A stretch of 64,000 nucleotides of DNA from NCBI GenBank assembly GCA_963210315.1, contig OY723275.1, positions 1,488,001 to 1,552,000 of the forward strand, read 5' to 3'. A program made the position numbers and the translations under genes. Within the stretch, counting starts at the first letter, position 1. Each line of letters starts with the position of its first letter. Of the stretch, positions 23,401-33,626 are shown one piece after another. This DNA comes from Rhynchopus euleeides (lineage: Eukaryota; Euglenozoa; Diplonemea; Diplonemida; Diplonemidae). The notes under the pieces were generated by a model. The model had not been told where the DNA came from. It was given only the letters and a program-made list of their open reading frames with translations, and made no database searches.

Positions 23401-23897
23401 TGTGGGTGGAGCTCACGTCAGGGGGGGGTCTGACGGAGGCGATGAAGCGGGATCTCGGCATCCCGCATATCTTCCGCCTGCTGCGCGCCGCGGCGTGGAT
23501 GGGGAGTGTGCAGAGCAAGGCGGGTGGTGGAGGCGGTGTATCCAACAGCACTGTCAGCGTGTCCCCCCTTATCAGGAGGCTGCTGCTCGTGATGGTGTAT
23601 CGCATCCGCGCGTCAGGGGGCAGGGGTGGTGGTCGTGGCGGCGCAGGTGGGGGGAAGGGGGGGAGGGGGCCCCCCGCCTCGCTGTCGCCCCAGGACACCC
23701 GGTTGGTTCTGGATTATATCGCATCGGCCTCGCTCCAGAAGGATTCTGTCCACAGGGAGGTGCTCGGGGCTCTTACAAAGGGACCGCATGCCCTGGATCT
23801 GGTCGGCGCGGCGGACAGCCTCGGTGGAAAAAAGGCCCCGTCGCCGAGACGATACGCGGCAACAGCCCTCAGCCCTCCCAGGGTGCCTGTCTTCTGA
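20484..23897 (+). CDS. Large low-complexity protein with OPR/RAP-like helical repeats
   Basis: 1,137 residues, no intron evident. The N-terminal ~430 residues contain degenerate helical repeats (ASQVLWGLSHARR and others). The last ~300 residues are again helical (AAKAVYALLALNQPL, LWKVVAGFSRIPD, LAELLSAMSHCSPG). Such WGLS/LLSAMSH-type repeats are seen in organellar RNA-binding OPR and RAP proteins. The middle (about 440-780) is low complexity: poly-Ala, poly-Gly, a run of nine Gln near 22436-22461 and an acidic stretch. No RAP or catalytic domain was identified. An organellar RNA-metabolism role is a guess from repeat style only. Confidence 0.6.
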   Translation: MRGTPLSLCVGLWRLDPRGVPRVSFGEELTQAARSVLHESRRYGQLTEAKYALDRLADQAKRHPQPFDLTLPQCTQLYGAFGGLQVYSPWLFSKLAETWTREQASLTSMQASQVLWGLSHARRKDTGARKPTQSLLLRCFQGDATLGSISLALNAASAWGLLLDCFAAVVPRLLLVLRKIFREYRIAASASATTEGGAFDSDAADHPHALGVFVEVSRAIYSMSERHDGGAAWCARHIPSFSKLCAFAASEAFPAAVCAAHSLCPPSPPRPSGWAPLPTATVVHAVDGVSRLFSAIPRNPCYREFFVPRLSGAAPPQAQGSSRQELRCHWVLGDLLRCLRASPAGLRPSQLHPLLRGLRAVRTDAPWGLRRSEVAPMMEGVLQKLFTHSFAVYLANREVPPGFLIRSLYEIVLSGALGWRSSAANSRGANLPPSDIARHVADLHHPRRGGGGSGSGAAEAAQQPLKPPPSMPEIVSEMNAALLEALLRGWGPRLREGGSEGSPPSRRRISPVPLLHERTTPAPQPPARSPSVAAERRPPAMVAGCRRAAAAAAAAAKRATSAPPDPTLLRIKAMLGGGGTAAAAAAPTPTAEHDPLADAVARVASRGGPPRHTPAAPPGLPGGAASSAAHPDARPAAGGGGGGSGGAPTGQQQQQQQQQPEAAGGGQGGVSPQPPRWGETGGPLGVGLLQEGASPPPLLLDPEGDAGWWGGGGGGWGEEEEDDDDDAGAGPLADSAAPPAFAGDDFAQLAASGVGVGAGGHQNPQEEDPSSTDNDTECPSGLSSVEAAKAVYALLALNQPLLHRTDSSVEKRRLISLCEALCIHHSAGFNGADLWKVVAGFSRIPDRGNGVPHPVVQVVADTFFRASHESSPPTVLQVCSFLMRAPHRTPESERAIHIALERVVAEAKGLPCARLAELLSAMSHCSPGEVGPVKAIVEEIGSRVSELGFLQVMECFATLHRLALPDRRVFTAVWVELTSGGGLTEAMKRDLGIPHIFRLLRAAAWMGSVQSKAGGGGGVSNSTVSVSPLIRRLLLVMVYRIRASGGRGGGRGGAGGGKGGRGPPASLSPQDTRLVLDYIASASLQKDSVHREVLGALTKGPHALDLVGAADSLGGKKAPSPRRYAATALSPPRVPVF

Positions 23898-24345
23898 TGA
23901 AGCGTCGCCCCGCCCCTCTGAGGCACCCCAGGGCTTTCTGGCCTGCTGGGCTGATAGAGACTCCGCAGTGAGCAGAAGGCGGGGGGTTGTGTGTTTGTGT
24001 GTGGTGTGGCAGCGCTCCCAACCCCTATTCCCCCCCCCCCCCCTTCCCCTCTTTTGAGAGCGTGTCACAGTGGAGAAGATGGTTGGCAAGCGCTTTGGGT
24101 GACAAACACACTCTGCCTTGCCGTGTTGCTATGACTGTGCGCACATTCACGCCAAACCTTCTTCATCAGGCAAACCACGTGAAGTTTGTTACCACCCGGA
24201 TTTGGCCCACCAACAACGCCCTCCATCTTTTTTTTCTCGAGCACCGTGCGGCAACCCCCGGGGGAGGCATACAACACTACTGCCACGGCACTCCGTTCCC
24301 TCCAACACACATCTCCCTTCTGTCAGGAGGCTGTGCCTGTGTGGC
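23898..24345. other. Spacer with dispersed-repeat copy
   Basis: Contains a copy of the dispersed repeat (core CCCGGATTTGGCCCACC, about 24195-24235). Upstream similarity extends to the copy inside the 44.5-kb element: AGCGCTTTGGG, then TTCTTCATCAGGC. Confidence 0.5.
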
Positions 24346-24891
24346 ATGGTGCTGTATGTCTACTGCGTCTGCACGGAGGGGGGCGGTGTCCAGAGCGTGC
24401 ATAGCAGATATGAAGATGCGCTCCTCGCCGTGCGGTGTGGCGTGAGCGGCCGTGGCTGCTGGGTGGAGGAGAAGGAGGTGCTGGGCTTGCCGCAGGTCGC
24501 GAACCCTCTAGATGAGACTCTGGATTGCGGCGGCGACGAGGGAGCGGCACGCTCGGCAAGCGCCTACTCCAGCGGGACGGCGCACTCAGTGGGGTCATCC
24601 GCAGAGCGGCCCGCGCATGCCCTGCCTGCGCATGTCACCAGAGCCCTCGCGCGCCACCCCACTTGGCCCTGCGCCGACGCGTTGCAGCAGGCTGTGTCCC
24701 AAACGCCAGCCGCAGCCCCCCGGGCGGTCTCCCCAGCTTACACACCGCCTGTGCATGACACGCGCCCCGCCGGACCCGATCACCGCGGGCACCGCAGGGC
24801 ACAGCTTGCCTCCCCTTGGTGGGACGACCCGACGCCAGACAGGGGGGCCCATCAAGTCGAGCAGCTCTACGCATCCCCGTTTGCCCCGTGA
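24346..24891 (+). CDS. Hypothetical protein, 181 residues
   Basis: No family recognised. The frame has high third-position GC like neighbouring genes and a plausible start (MVLYVYCVCTEGGGV). Residues 1-45 look like a small globular beta/alpha unit (YVYCVCTE, VQSVHSRYEDALLAV, WVEEKEVLG). The remainder is Ala/Pro/His-rich and probably disordered. It ends YASPFAP. It sits alone between two better-supported genes and could be a spurious open frame. Confidence 0.45.
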   Translation: MVLYVYCVCTEGGGVQSVHSRYEDALLAVRCGVSGRGCWVEEKEVLGLPQVANPLDETLDCGGDEGAARSASAYSSGTAHSVGSSAERPAHALPAHVTRALARHPTWPCADALQQAVSQTPAAAPRAVSPAYTPPVHDTRPAGPDHRGHRRAQLASPWWDDPTPDRGAHQVEQLYASPFAP

Positions 24892-25306
24892 GGGGGCGGG
24901 GGTGGGGTGGTGTGGGTTATGTGGGAGGTGGCTCTTGCCATCCCTGTGGTGTATTAGAAAGGGGAGTGTTTTTTTCCCGCTCGATGTGTGGTGGTGGATG
25001 TTTAGAGAGAGCAAGCACCCGTTTTAGAGTCATAAGGTTAGAGAAAGAAAAGCTGTGTGGGGAGTTGGAGGGGCTCCTTGCCGCCGTAAACCCCACCCCC
25101 ACCCCTCCCATCCCATCCCATCCCATCCCATCCCCAAGCCACCCTGGCGGGTTTTCAATAGGATTGACAAACGCATTGTGTTGCATGCGAGGTTCATCAC
25201 TGGCTATCACCACCACCCCCCTCCACCCACCCAGGCGCGTTGTCTCAAGCTTCTTATCAACCAACTCCGTTTTTCGCCTTCTCACCACAAAACAACACAC
25301 AACACA
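24892..25306. other. Spacer with CCCAT microsatellite
   Basis: Five tandem CCCAT units at 25107-25131. The A-rich leader ACAAAACAACACACAACACA immediately precedes the next ATG. Confidence 0.5.
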
Positions 25307-25562
25307 ATGGGTGGTGCTGACGTCGTTGCTCTGCTGATCGGTCTGCTCCTGATCTTCATCATCTTCTTCGCGGGCATGGGCTGGTATGCAACACACCCAG
25401 GGGGGTGCATCTGGGGTATTAATATTGGGTTCCACATCACGACTCCTGGCACTGCCGGAGCAAACACACAAGAAACCCCTTCTAATGGCACGCCAGACCC
25501 TTTGATGCTGAACCTTGTCACACCTCCCACACCCACACAGGTACTCGCGCCGCCAGGGGTAA
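25307..25562 (+). CDS. 32-residue single-pass membrane microprotein, two exons
   Basis: Exons 25307-25383 and 25541-25562; the intron 25384-25540 begins GTATGC and ends CACAG. Joining the exons gives a hydrophobic helix (residues about 5-25, VVALLIGLLLIFIIFFAG) followed by a short basic tail, MGWYSRRQG. The ATG sits in a favourable A-rich context (ACACAATGG). It resembles small regulatory or assembly membrane peptides in form only; no family is recognised. Evidence for translation is the clean splice, the strongly hydrophobic but GC-biased codons and the immediate stop after the basic tail. Confidence 0.6.
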
Positions 25563-27760
25563 ACACGCCCCCCCCACGCCATGCGTTGCCTGGGCCACAG
25601 GGCTGGAGGGACGAGGAGATGTCTGTTGTTCCTCTGAAGCACGCCCTGCCATCCCCCTCCCCCCTCCGCCCCTCTCCTGCCAAGCCCAACAGCATTTGGC
25701 AGTGTCGTGGTTGAGCTCCAGCGGTGTCAGAGAGCCTGACCCTGGCGCTTGGCGGAGGAATGGGGGGGGGGGGGATGAGTGTTCCCGGAAGGAAGATGAA
25801 GGGGGGAAAAACAACACCCCCTTTTTTTTCTCGTATATTTTAGATCTGCCGTTGTGGTGTTGCTGGGACTTCTTCCCCCCGCCCCTCCAAAGAATAACAC
25901 ACACCATCCGATCCAACTGTATGGTGTCCGTTCCACGTGTGCTTTAGTTTTTTTTTCGCAAAAAAAAAAAGAGTTTATCTGTGTGTGTCCCAAGTCATAT
26001 TTTTTTTTGCATTTGTTCTACATGTTTGTGCCACAGAGTGTGTTATTTTTTAGTGTCTTTTTTTCGCACCACCCCTCCTCCTCCAACATCCCCCCCGCTG
26101 ATTTTGCGGAGAGGGTGTTGTGATGTAGCCGAACTTCATGCATGGGCGATGGGAGGGTGCGGATAAGAAAGGCATATCTCCGCATTTTTTGTGTTTTCTG
26201 ACAATTCCCTGATCAAGTAGACAGGGGCAGAGATATTTCAAAAAAAAGTTAGCGGGTCCCCCCCCCCCCCCCCTCCGAAAAATCAAAAAGACACCGTGTG
26301 AAACCTGGGCCATGGAGCGCCTCACGACAACCCCCCCATCCGCCCCCTCCCTCTTCCGACTTCCATTAGTCCCCTCGACCTGCCTTTCGAAACTCGCGTG
26401 CAACACCTTAGCCCCGTCTCCCCCCCCACAGGTTTTGTGTGAAAAAAAATATGTTCGTTTTGAAAATATCTGTGAAAAATTCCCCCCCCCCCCCCCCCAA
26501 TCCCCCAAGGGACACAATTCCCCGAAAGGCAGAGAGGAAGGGAAAAAGGGTGGGGGGTGGAGGGTGTGTGGGGGAAGCCGAGCGAATAGGAGTGTGGGTG
26601 GGGTGGGGCGAAGGGTGGTTGCCCGTTGGGTTGTGTGCCACAAAAAGGGAAGTGCGGGTGAGGGGTTGCCTGTGGGTGTGCCTCTGTTTGGCACCTTCGC
26701 GCTTCCTCTTCTCTCTCTCTCTCTCCCTCCGACCTTCCCCATGCCAGCCCCACCCACTCCCCCCTTTTAAAAAAGAGAAACTTGCCAGAACTGAAAAAAA
26801 CTCAAACATAAGAGGTTGCAACACATTACCCCTGCCGCGCTGACCAAAACTGACAGAACTCGTGATCGCTCTCACTGCGACCCTTCTTGACAAAAAAGAC
26901 AACCTCTTTGACATTTTTTTTCCGTCCCCCACCCACCGCGTGTTGTTGTCAAGGGAGATAAATCAAACAGACAAACGTCACAAGGGGCTTAGTCTCCCCC
27001 CAGCCACCCACCTTCGGGCTCCCTTCTGCTGTTCAAATCCGTGTCGACACCGTGTCAATATGTCGCTTTATGCATCAAAAAGAGAGCGTGAGCCTTTGAA
27101 AACGCTTTCCTCTTCCTCCTGTTTTTTTATTTCTCTTTTGTTTCCCCATTTTCTGAGTCCGGACACTTCCATGCAACTGCCGCAGCGAGGGCCGAGTGGG
27201 AAATGATGTATCCTCAGCTCTCGAGACAACAAGGGTAAACAGTTATCCATACAACGCTGTGTAGCACCAGAGATTGTATCGAACATCAACGCCCTGTGTT
27301 TTGGTGCGTTCTCCATTGCACCAACAGGTTCATGTTTACAATGACGGCCCCTTCTCAAGCCGAAGTCGGGCGTTGCCGGTTCTCTGGGATTTGCAGGGTG
27401 GGCTTTCGGTCTGCACCACATCCAGCACGGCCCTTTCAAACAAATGTTTCATATTCCCCCAAGCAAACCCCGCCACGCGGGGTGGGGGAGGGGGGGGGGG
27501 GGGAGGGTGGAGTGGTCAGAGAGCCGTTGGAAGGCTACGGAGAATACACCCCTTCCGGCACAAAAAAAAAGCAACACGCAGTGCACCCCCAAGGATTGGC
27601 CCCCTGCGCTGTGGTCCGCACCGCCCCCACACCCCGCTGTGCCCCCACCCCCTCACTCCCCGCCTTCTCTGATGCTAGGCTCGCGCGCCCTCTCTACCCA
27701 CACGCACATCCGTCACATCACACCATCACCCGCCGCAGATGCAGGGCGCCGCGGTTGCGC
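25563..27760. other. 2.2-kb spacer rich in homopolymer runs
   Basis: Many poly-C, poly-T and poly-A runs, for example the C-run regions near 26260-26275 and 26480-26498. No gene or recognisable element. The frame of the next gene is open from 27296, but that stretch has many rare low-complexity residues and is treated as leader. Confidence 0.45.
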
Positions 27761-30700
27761 ATGCCTGTGCTAGGGGGCCTTGACAGGCCGGTTCTCTTCG
27801 GAGGACAGGGGAATCACGGGAGGGCGCACCAGCACCCGCCGCAGCGCACCTCCCCCGCCGGCGCCACCAGCCCGACCCCCAGGCCCCAGACGGCGCAGAG
27901 GCTGAATGCGGTGCGCAAGCTGGTCAGCTCCACGGGGAGGGGGTGCGAGCATGTCCTCGTCACTGACCCCAACAGCATGGTGGGGCGCACCAGCCGCAGC
28001 CTTGCTTGGGTTGGAGGGGGTGACGAGACGAAGTGCACCGTCGAGATGACGCGGATCCGCCACGCCCTGCGCGACAGGGCGACGCTGCGCATCGCAGTCA
28101 CCCCCCACTCCGCCAGGGCGTGCCCCAAGACGTGTGCCGTGCTCACAGGCCCCTCGCAGCACTCTGGACTTGCCAAGCTGCACTCCTGGCCCCTGTCTGG
28201 GAAGGAGGAGCAGGCGTGCCTGATCCCCATGTCGGTGGTGGACCGCTACGTCTGCGTTCTGCTGGAGGGGGGGTCAGGGCACCACCACCGCATCGCGCGG
28301 CTGGAGCTGACGCTTGAGGAGCACAGCGTGCCGCCCGCCGAGACGTCGGCCCGCGAGGAGCCCAGCGCGAGCCTGGCCCACTCCGACGCGGGGCCACGCG
28401 CATCACCCATCCCATTCGATGAGGAGGCGTGCGATGCAGCCCCGCCGAAGACAGCGCAGTCCCCGCAGTGTGCGTGGGCTGTCCGCCCCAACACCAGGTC
28501 CTACCCTCCTGCCTCGGTGAAGCCGCCAGATTTCTATGGCATGGATGAGGAGGAGGTAGGGCCTCGCGATCCGCACTCGGCAGTGCAGGCTGAGCATCAC
28601 CACCACCACCAGCAGCAGCAGCAGCAGCAACCCCCCTCATGGCAGGGTGCGGCAGGAGCGGCGCACGGCAGAAGCAGCAGCAATGCCAGTTTTGCCAGCA
28701 ACCCGCAGTTCTTCAGCCCGGGGGGAGGGTGGGTCGAGCGGGATTCGATGGAGTCGCACGGCGGGCGCAGCAGCGTGGGGGGCGGCAGCCCCTCGGGCCA
28801 CGGCGCGCCCGTGCCGCCCTCCCCTTCGGACACAGGCGCCCCTCAGGCAGCTGCTGCTGCCGGGGCTTTTGGGCACCACTCGCGCCTGTCGAACCTGTCG
28901 CATCTGGAGGGATCCACTGTTGTTGTCGACATCAACGCGTCTGAGATATTCGGCACAGGCGGGCCGCTGGAGGGGCTATCCCCGCAGTATGCCCCTGGGG
29001 GGTACGCTGGGGGGCAGCAGCAGCAGCACCCCCTGGTGGGGGGCTCGTCGGATCACGGGGAGGCGGTGCACCCTGATGACGACCCGCATGACTCGAGCCT
29101 TCATGCCAGCCACCTGCACTCAGGGGATGTAGATCGGAGCGATGCGTATTCCTCGGTGCACGGCGCAGCCGTGCCGTCGGAGGGTGGTGGTGGTGCTGCG
29201 CACCCCTTCGGGGCACGCATGCTGGCGGAGGGTGGGGGTGCGCCGCAGGCGCAGCTCTCCTATCCTGGCGCGGGTGGTGTGGAGGGGGTGCAGCAGCAGC
29301 AGCATCAGAGCAGCAGCGGCAGCCACCGGTTCCATGGGGGTATGGAGCACAGCAGGGAGCAGCCCAGCCGCTGCAGCTCGCAGGCTTGCGATACGGAGGA
29401 GGAGGAGGCGGCGGGTGGCGGGGAGGGTGCGGTGGAGGAGGCAGCACCGGGGGGTGTGGCGTCGTATCCGTGGGGGTATCAGCAGCAGCAGGAGCAGGAG
29501 CAGATGCAGCAGGTGGCGGAGCACCGCCTGCAGCGTGGCGGGGAGGCGTGGGTTGGCGCAAGTTTGTCTGCGTCGCGCTGCAACCGCGCTGCGGTGCCGC
29601 AGCTCATCCCTGTTGCGAGGGGTTCGCAGGCGCAGCAGCAGCAGGACCACGCATCCCAGCCCCAGCAGCCCCAACAGCAGCAGCAGCAGCAGCAGGGCGA
29701 CCATCCCCTCCCGCCAGCGCCGGCGCCAACACCTGCCACCTTCTTTGCGGATGCCAGCGAGCGTGCCCCGTCAGCACCCCTCTCGACAGGGTCGTGTGCC
29801 CCGCAGCTATATGTGAAGGAGGTGAGCGTGTTCCAGATGAAGGCGGCGGACCAGGCTGCCCCGCTGCACCGCGCGGCACGCATCGCCCCGGCAGACGAGA
29901 CTGTGGTGATCGAGGTGGCGGGCAGCAGAGGCCTTGATGCCTCTGTCGCGGGCGACGCGCATCACGCCGCTTCTGCCGCCGCCTCCGGCGGCGGCGGCGG
30001 CGGCGGCTCCCGCACCCCTGCCGCGCACAGCCGGAGCGGCTCCGGGATGTCGCGGTCGATGCTGGACACCAGCATCACGCCCTTCACCATCCGCAGCAGC
30101 AGGTGCGGCATCGACGTCACCCCGCCCGCACAGCGCTCCCCCAAGCGGGGCAGGGGCAACAGGGAGTCGCCGCCGCCGCCACAGCCCTCGGCAGGGAGGG
30201 TGCTCCGCGACATCCCTGCAGCATCCCCCACCACGTGGCCGCAGCAGCTGCAGCAACAGGAGGGCACGCCACAGAGCACATCCAGCAGCGCCTCGGCGAG
30301 GAGCAGCGCGCCGCGGAGCGGCGGCAGCTGTGGGAGCACGCTGCCCCGCCCATCGCGTGCCCCGCCGAGCGTGCCATCGCCGTCGCCGGCGCCGTCGGCG
30401 CAGACGCAAGCCCCCAGCAGGGGGAAATGTCGGGGCAGCACGAGCAGAGGCAAGTCGACCCTGCCCCCGCGCACCCCCAGCGATGCCCTGGGGTGCCCTG
30501 TGGTGGGCACACCCAGCCTGCCGGGCGTGCCCTACCACGGGGGAGGGGGCGTGGGTGTGGGTGGTGTGGGCGGGCACACCCCGCCCTCGCTCGCTGCGGA
30601 TCCCGCTGTGAGCGACAGGATGTACGCCCTGCTGCAGAGTGTGCCGAATATGGGGCCTGCGGACAGGCTGTTTAACACCGCGATGCGAACTCTAATATCC

Positions 30701-30901
30701 AGCAATATTGGCGATGTCGGTGTGGGTGTGGGTGGGGCGGCGGCGCCGGGGGCAGCCCCGGGTGGGGAGGGGAAAATCCCCCCTCCCCCCTCCACCCCCG
30801 CCGAGCAGTACCAAAGGATGTCAGAGCTTGTGAGCTCTGCCGATAAGAAGACTGTTGCGCGATCTCCCCTGAGGCCGATTCTCGTGTCCTACAACATGTG
30901 A
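27761..30901 (+). CDS. Large Gln/His/Ser-rich low-complexity protein
   Basis: 1,046 residues from the ATG at 27761 (MPVLGGLDRPV), chosen because upstream sequence is spacer-like; earlier in-frame starts exist. Residues about 45-190 look like a single beta-rich domain (CEHVLVTDPNSMVGRT, TLRIAVTPHS, DRYVCVLLEGG, HRIARLELTLEEH) that I cannot assign. The rest is disordered, with several Gln runs (28606-28628, 29011-29025, 29291-29302, 29676-29694), His clusters and Pro/Ser-rich repeats. A short ordered C-terminus (DRMYALLQSVPNMGPADRL, then a segment ending EQYQRMSELV) may be a docking motif. Function unknown. Confidence 0.6.
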   Translation: MPVLGGLDRPVLFGGQGNHGRAHQHPPQRTSPAGATSPTPRPQTAQRLNAVRKLVSSTGRGCEHVLVTDPNSMVGRTSRSLAWVGGGDETKCTVEMTRIRHALRDRATLRIAVTPHSARACPKTCAVLTGPSQHSGLAKLHSWPLSGKEEQACLIPMSVVDRYVCVLLEGGSGHHHRIARLELTLEEHSVPPAETSAREEPSASLAHSDAGPRASPIPFDEEACDAAPPKTAQSPQCAWAVRPNTRSYPPASVKPPDFYGMDEEEVGPRDPHSAVQAEHHHHHQQQQQQQPPSWQGAAGAAHGRSSSNASFASNPQFFSPGGGWVERDSMESHGGRSSVGGGSPSGHGAPVPPSPSDTGAPQAAAAAGAFGHHSRLSNLSHLEGSTVVVDINASEIFGTGGPLEGLSPQYAPGGYAGGQQQQHPLVGGSSDHGEAVHPDDDPHDSSLHASHLHSGDVDRSDAYSSVHGAAVPSEGGGGAAHPFGARMLAEGGGAPQAQLSYPGAGGVEGVQQQQHQSSSGSHRFHGGMEHSREQPSRCSSQACDTEEEEAAGGGEGAVEEAAPGGVASYPWGYQQQQEQEQMQQVAEHRLQRGGEAWVGASLSASRCNRAAVPQLIPVARGSQAQQQQDHASQPQQPQQQQQQQQGDHPLPPAPAPTPATFFADASERAPSAPLSTGSCAPQLYVKEVSVFQMKAADQAAPLHRAARIAPADETVVIEVAGSRGLDASVAGDAHHAASAAASGGGGGGGSRTPAAHSRSGSGMSRSMLDTSITPFTIRSSRCGIDVTPPAQRSPKRGRGNRESPPPPQPSAGRVLRDIPAASPTTWPQQLQQQEGTPQSTSSSASARSSAPRSGGSCGSTLPRPSRAPPSVPSPSPAPSAQTQAPSRGKCRGSTSRGKSTLPPRTPSDALGCPVVGTPSLPGVPYHGGGGVGVGGVGGHTPPSLAADPAVSDRMYALLQSVPNMGPADRLFNTAMRTLISSNIGDVGVGVGGAAAPGAAPGGEGKIPPPPSTPAEQYQRMSELVSSADKKTVARSPLRPILVSYNM

Positions 30902-32048
30902 GGGGGGAGTGGCGGGGGGGGGGGGTCAGGCCTCTGTTTCTTCTTATTCTTCCTTCAATTTCACCACCCATACCGCCCGCCCCACCCCATCCGACCCGAC
31001 CCAACCCGACCCTGGTGTGGTGGATGTTTCCACCTGCGCTGGAAGAGGGAGGGGGGGTCATAGAGAGAGAGAGGAAGTGGTACCCACCCCCCCCCTCTTC
31101 ACCGGGAGGGTGGATTAGATGTAGATTCGGGGTAATGTCTGTGCGACGTTTTCCTTTTGGATGTTAGGATTAACAAAGTGTGGGGGTGGGGGTGGGGGGG
31201 GGGGTGCAGGCTGCCGCTCCTCTCGGTTCTTTTGGCCTTGTGTAGAGAGGGGGGAGAGGGGAGGGGGGGATCGGTAGACTTCGGCAAACAATCATCTGTG
31301 GTTTGCTCATAATAACTGAGGGGCTGCTGGCAAAAGAAATGCGCTCATCTTCACCTAGTCTTGGTGACAGGCGTCTCCCCACAGAGGGTGAGTTGTGTGG
31401 TCACGAACCCGATTCCCGAGCATTCCATGCAGTAGACTCATCTTATTTTTCGACCGCGTTCATTTTTTTTCCGTTCAGAAATGTGGGGCTTCAAATGCGC
31501 CTGCCCTGAAAAAAGGCCTCAGTAGAAGCAGCGAGGTCTTTTTAAAAAAAAGAACGCCCAGGCGGGGGCACTCCACAGCTATCGACATGCGATGCCTGCT
31601 GCCCCACCTCCACGTCCACCTCCCCCCCCCTATCTCTTGTGTCCAATGCGACTACCCACCGCTGCCACACACACGCGCATGTGACACCCACGCATCGCAC
31701 CAGGGAAAACACTTGCCTCCCCTCGAGGCTGAAAAGGCTTCCCGCTACACAAGACACACACCTGTGGCATAAGCTGCTGGGGGAACGGGGGACTGTGCGT
31801 GGCGGTGGTTGGTGCCCCCGCCCCTACCCACTCCACCATAGACAAGACACCACACCCCCTGCCCTTCCCCTGGACATATTATTAGACCCGAATACCCGAA
31901 TGGTATTTCGCCACCCCGATATCTGAGCCTGCGTGCGTGCTTCGGGCGTTGGGCGCCGGCGGAGGAGGTCGGGGGTGCCACCACCTTCTCCCCGGCACCC
32001 TCTTCTCGCTCCCACCTCGCGGCCCCCCCCTCCGGCTGGGCCTCCAAC
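30902..32048. other. Spacer, no gene recognised
   Basis: Contains G and C runs. No supported feature. Confidence 0.45.
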
Positions 32049-33626
32049 ATGACGCAGGCGTTATGGCGTGACCCCTTCTGTCGGCGGCACGCCTTCCCCT
32101 CCCCAAGGCTCGTGCTGCTCGCCTGCGCCTCAGCAGTGTCGGGGGTTGGCGCTGTGGCGCCGGGGGCTGCGACGCTTGCCCCGCCGCCGCCTCCTCCAGA
32201 CACGGTGGACTTTGGGCTGACGGTTGTGCTGATTATTGTCGCATTCTTTCTGTTCGTCATCCTGTGCGGGCTTGTCGTGTATGTCTGCATGTTGCAGAAA
32301 GCCTTCAAAGAAGAGCAGGACAAGATGAAGGAATCGAAACAGCAGACACGGCAGTCACTCCTGCAGAAACGCGACGAGGAAGAGAAGCAGATGCTTAACA
32401 TGATGGACAGGCAGATGGACGAGCTGCGCGAGGAATACCACGAGAACTACGTCAGGCATGTGAAGTTCCTGAAGGATCACAACCCGGAGATGTTCGAGCA
32501 GGCGAAGGAGAACGGAGACATCCTTATCGACGGTGAGGACTCTGTCATGAGCGATTCCGAACGGGACATCGACCAGGAGCTGAAGGACCTCAAGATAAGA
32601 CACCAGTTCACCGAGGAGGAGAAGGCTGAGCTCGAGAGGGTGACGGACAGCACCAACAAGGCGACGGGTTTGAGGAAGGAGATGCGCGCGCTGCGGCGCC
32701 TCCGGAAGGAGAGGAAGGAGGCGAGCGTGCTGGAGGATGAGAAGCTTGGCCTGGAGCAGAAGCTTGCGGAGATGGACCTGGAGGAGAAGATGGACAGCTT
32801 GATGCACCTCGAGAAGAAGCAGCGGGAGCGCGAGGAGCTGGACAATATGAGGAGGTCGAAGCGCCTCGCGGTGACTGAAAACGGAGAATATATCATCTCG
32901 CGGATGGGAGGGGCTGCGATGGAGTATGATCAGGAGCCGTACGATTCGGAGTTCGATTTTGACGACAGGATCCCCGAACTCCCCGCTCACCTCGACGACA
33001 TGAACCCCCGCGGGAAGCTGCTGAAGAAGAAGCTCGACGAGCTGCGCGTGCATCTCGACCAGCAGAAGGCGGTGAACTCCCGCAGGGAGAACGAGATTGA
33101 CAGGGACATCACTCTCATGCGGCTCCGCCTCCAGCAGCAGAACCGGAAAATCGAGCGGCACGAGCGGTCCATCGCGAGGAATGCCTCCTCAAAGAAACCC
33201 GCGGTGACCATACAGGACCCGTCGGACCCAGCCTCGGCGGATGTTCCGCTGTCCAGCCATGAGAAGGTGCCGCACTTCATCACGCAGCCCTGGAATGTGG
33301 AGGGTATCAACCCGCCCAGCAAGCGGGGCGGTGCGCCCCGCCGCCGCAGGCTCAACGATGGCAAAGGGAGGGGCGATGCGGATCTGGATGGCAAGGGTGG
33401 AGGTGGCGGTGGCGCGGGAGGGAAGAGCATCGACCACCACCTGCTTGGGTACATCGCAGACGCGATGATGGATGAGAAGGCGCAGCAGGAGGCCCTCGAT
33501 TCGGGGCTGTACCTCCAGGGCGCAGAGGTGGAGCAGGCGTCGCCCCTCCGGACGGGGCTGCATCCTGACGCCCTCCCCAACTCATCGATGCCGCCTTCGG
33601 TTCAGATGAAACGCCTCGTTCTATAG
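32049..33626 (+). CDS. Type I membrane protein with long cytoplasmic coiled coil
   Basis: 525 residues, no intron. The basic/hydrophobic N-terminus (RLVLLACASAVSGVGA) reads as a signal peptide. It is followed by a short Pro-rich extracellular or lumenal piece (APPPPPPDTVD) and one transmembrane helix (about 58-82, LTVVLIIVAFFLFVILCGLVVYV). The remaining ~440 residues are charged coiled coil rich in Glu, Lys and Arg, interrupted by an acidic patch (EYDQEPYDSEFDFDDR), then a Gly-rich tail. No family is recognised. It could tether membrane to cytoskeleton. Confidence 0.7.
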   Translation: MTQALWRDPFCRRHAFPSPRLVLLACASAVSGVGAVAPGAATLAPPPPPPDTVDFGLTVVLIIVAFFLFVILCGLVVYVCMLQKAFKEEQDKMKESKQQTRQSLLQKRDEEEKQMLNMMDRQMDELREEYHENYVRHVKFLKDHNPEMFEQAKENGDILIDGEDSVMSDSERDIDQELKDLKIRHQFTEEEKAELERVTDSTNKATGLRKEMRALRRLRKERKEASVLEDEKLGLEQKLAEMDLEEKMDSLMHLEKKQREREELDNMRRSKRLAVTENGEYIISRMGGAAMEYDQEPYDSEFDFDDRIPELPAHLDDMNPRGKLLKKKLDELRVHLDQQKAVNSRRENEIDRDITLMRLRLQQQNRKIERHERSIARNASSKKPAVTIQDPSDPASADVPLSSHEKVPHFITQPWNVEGINPPSKRGGAPRRRRLNDGKGRGDADLDGKGGGGGGAGGKSIDHHLLGYIADAMMDEKAQQEALDSGLYLQGAEVEQASPLRTGLHPDALPNSSMPPSVQMKRLVL

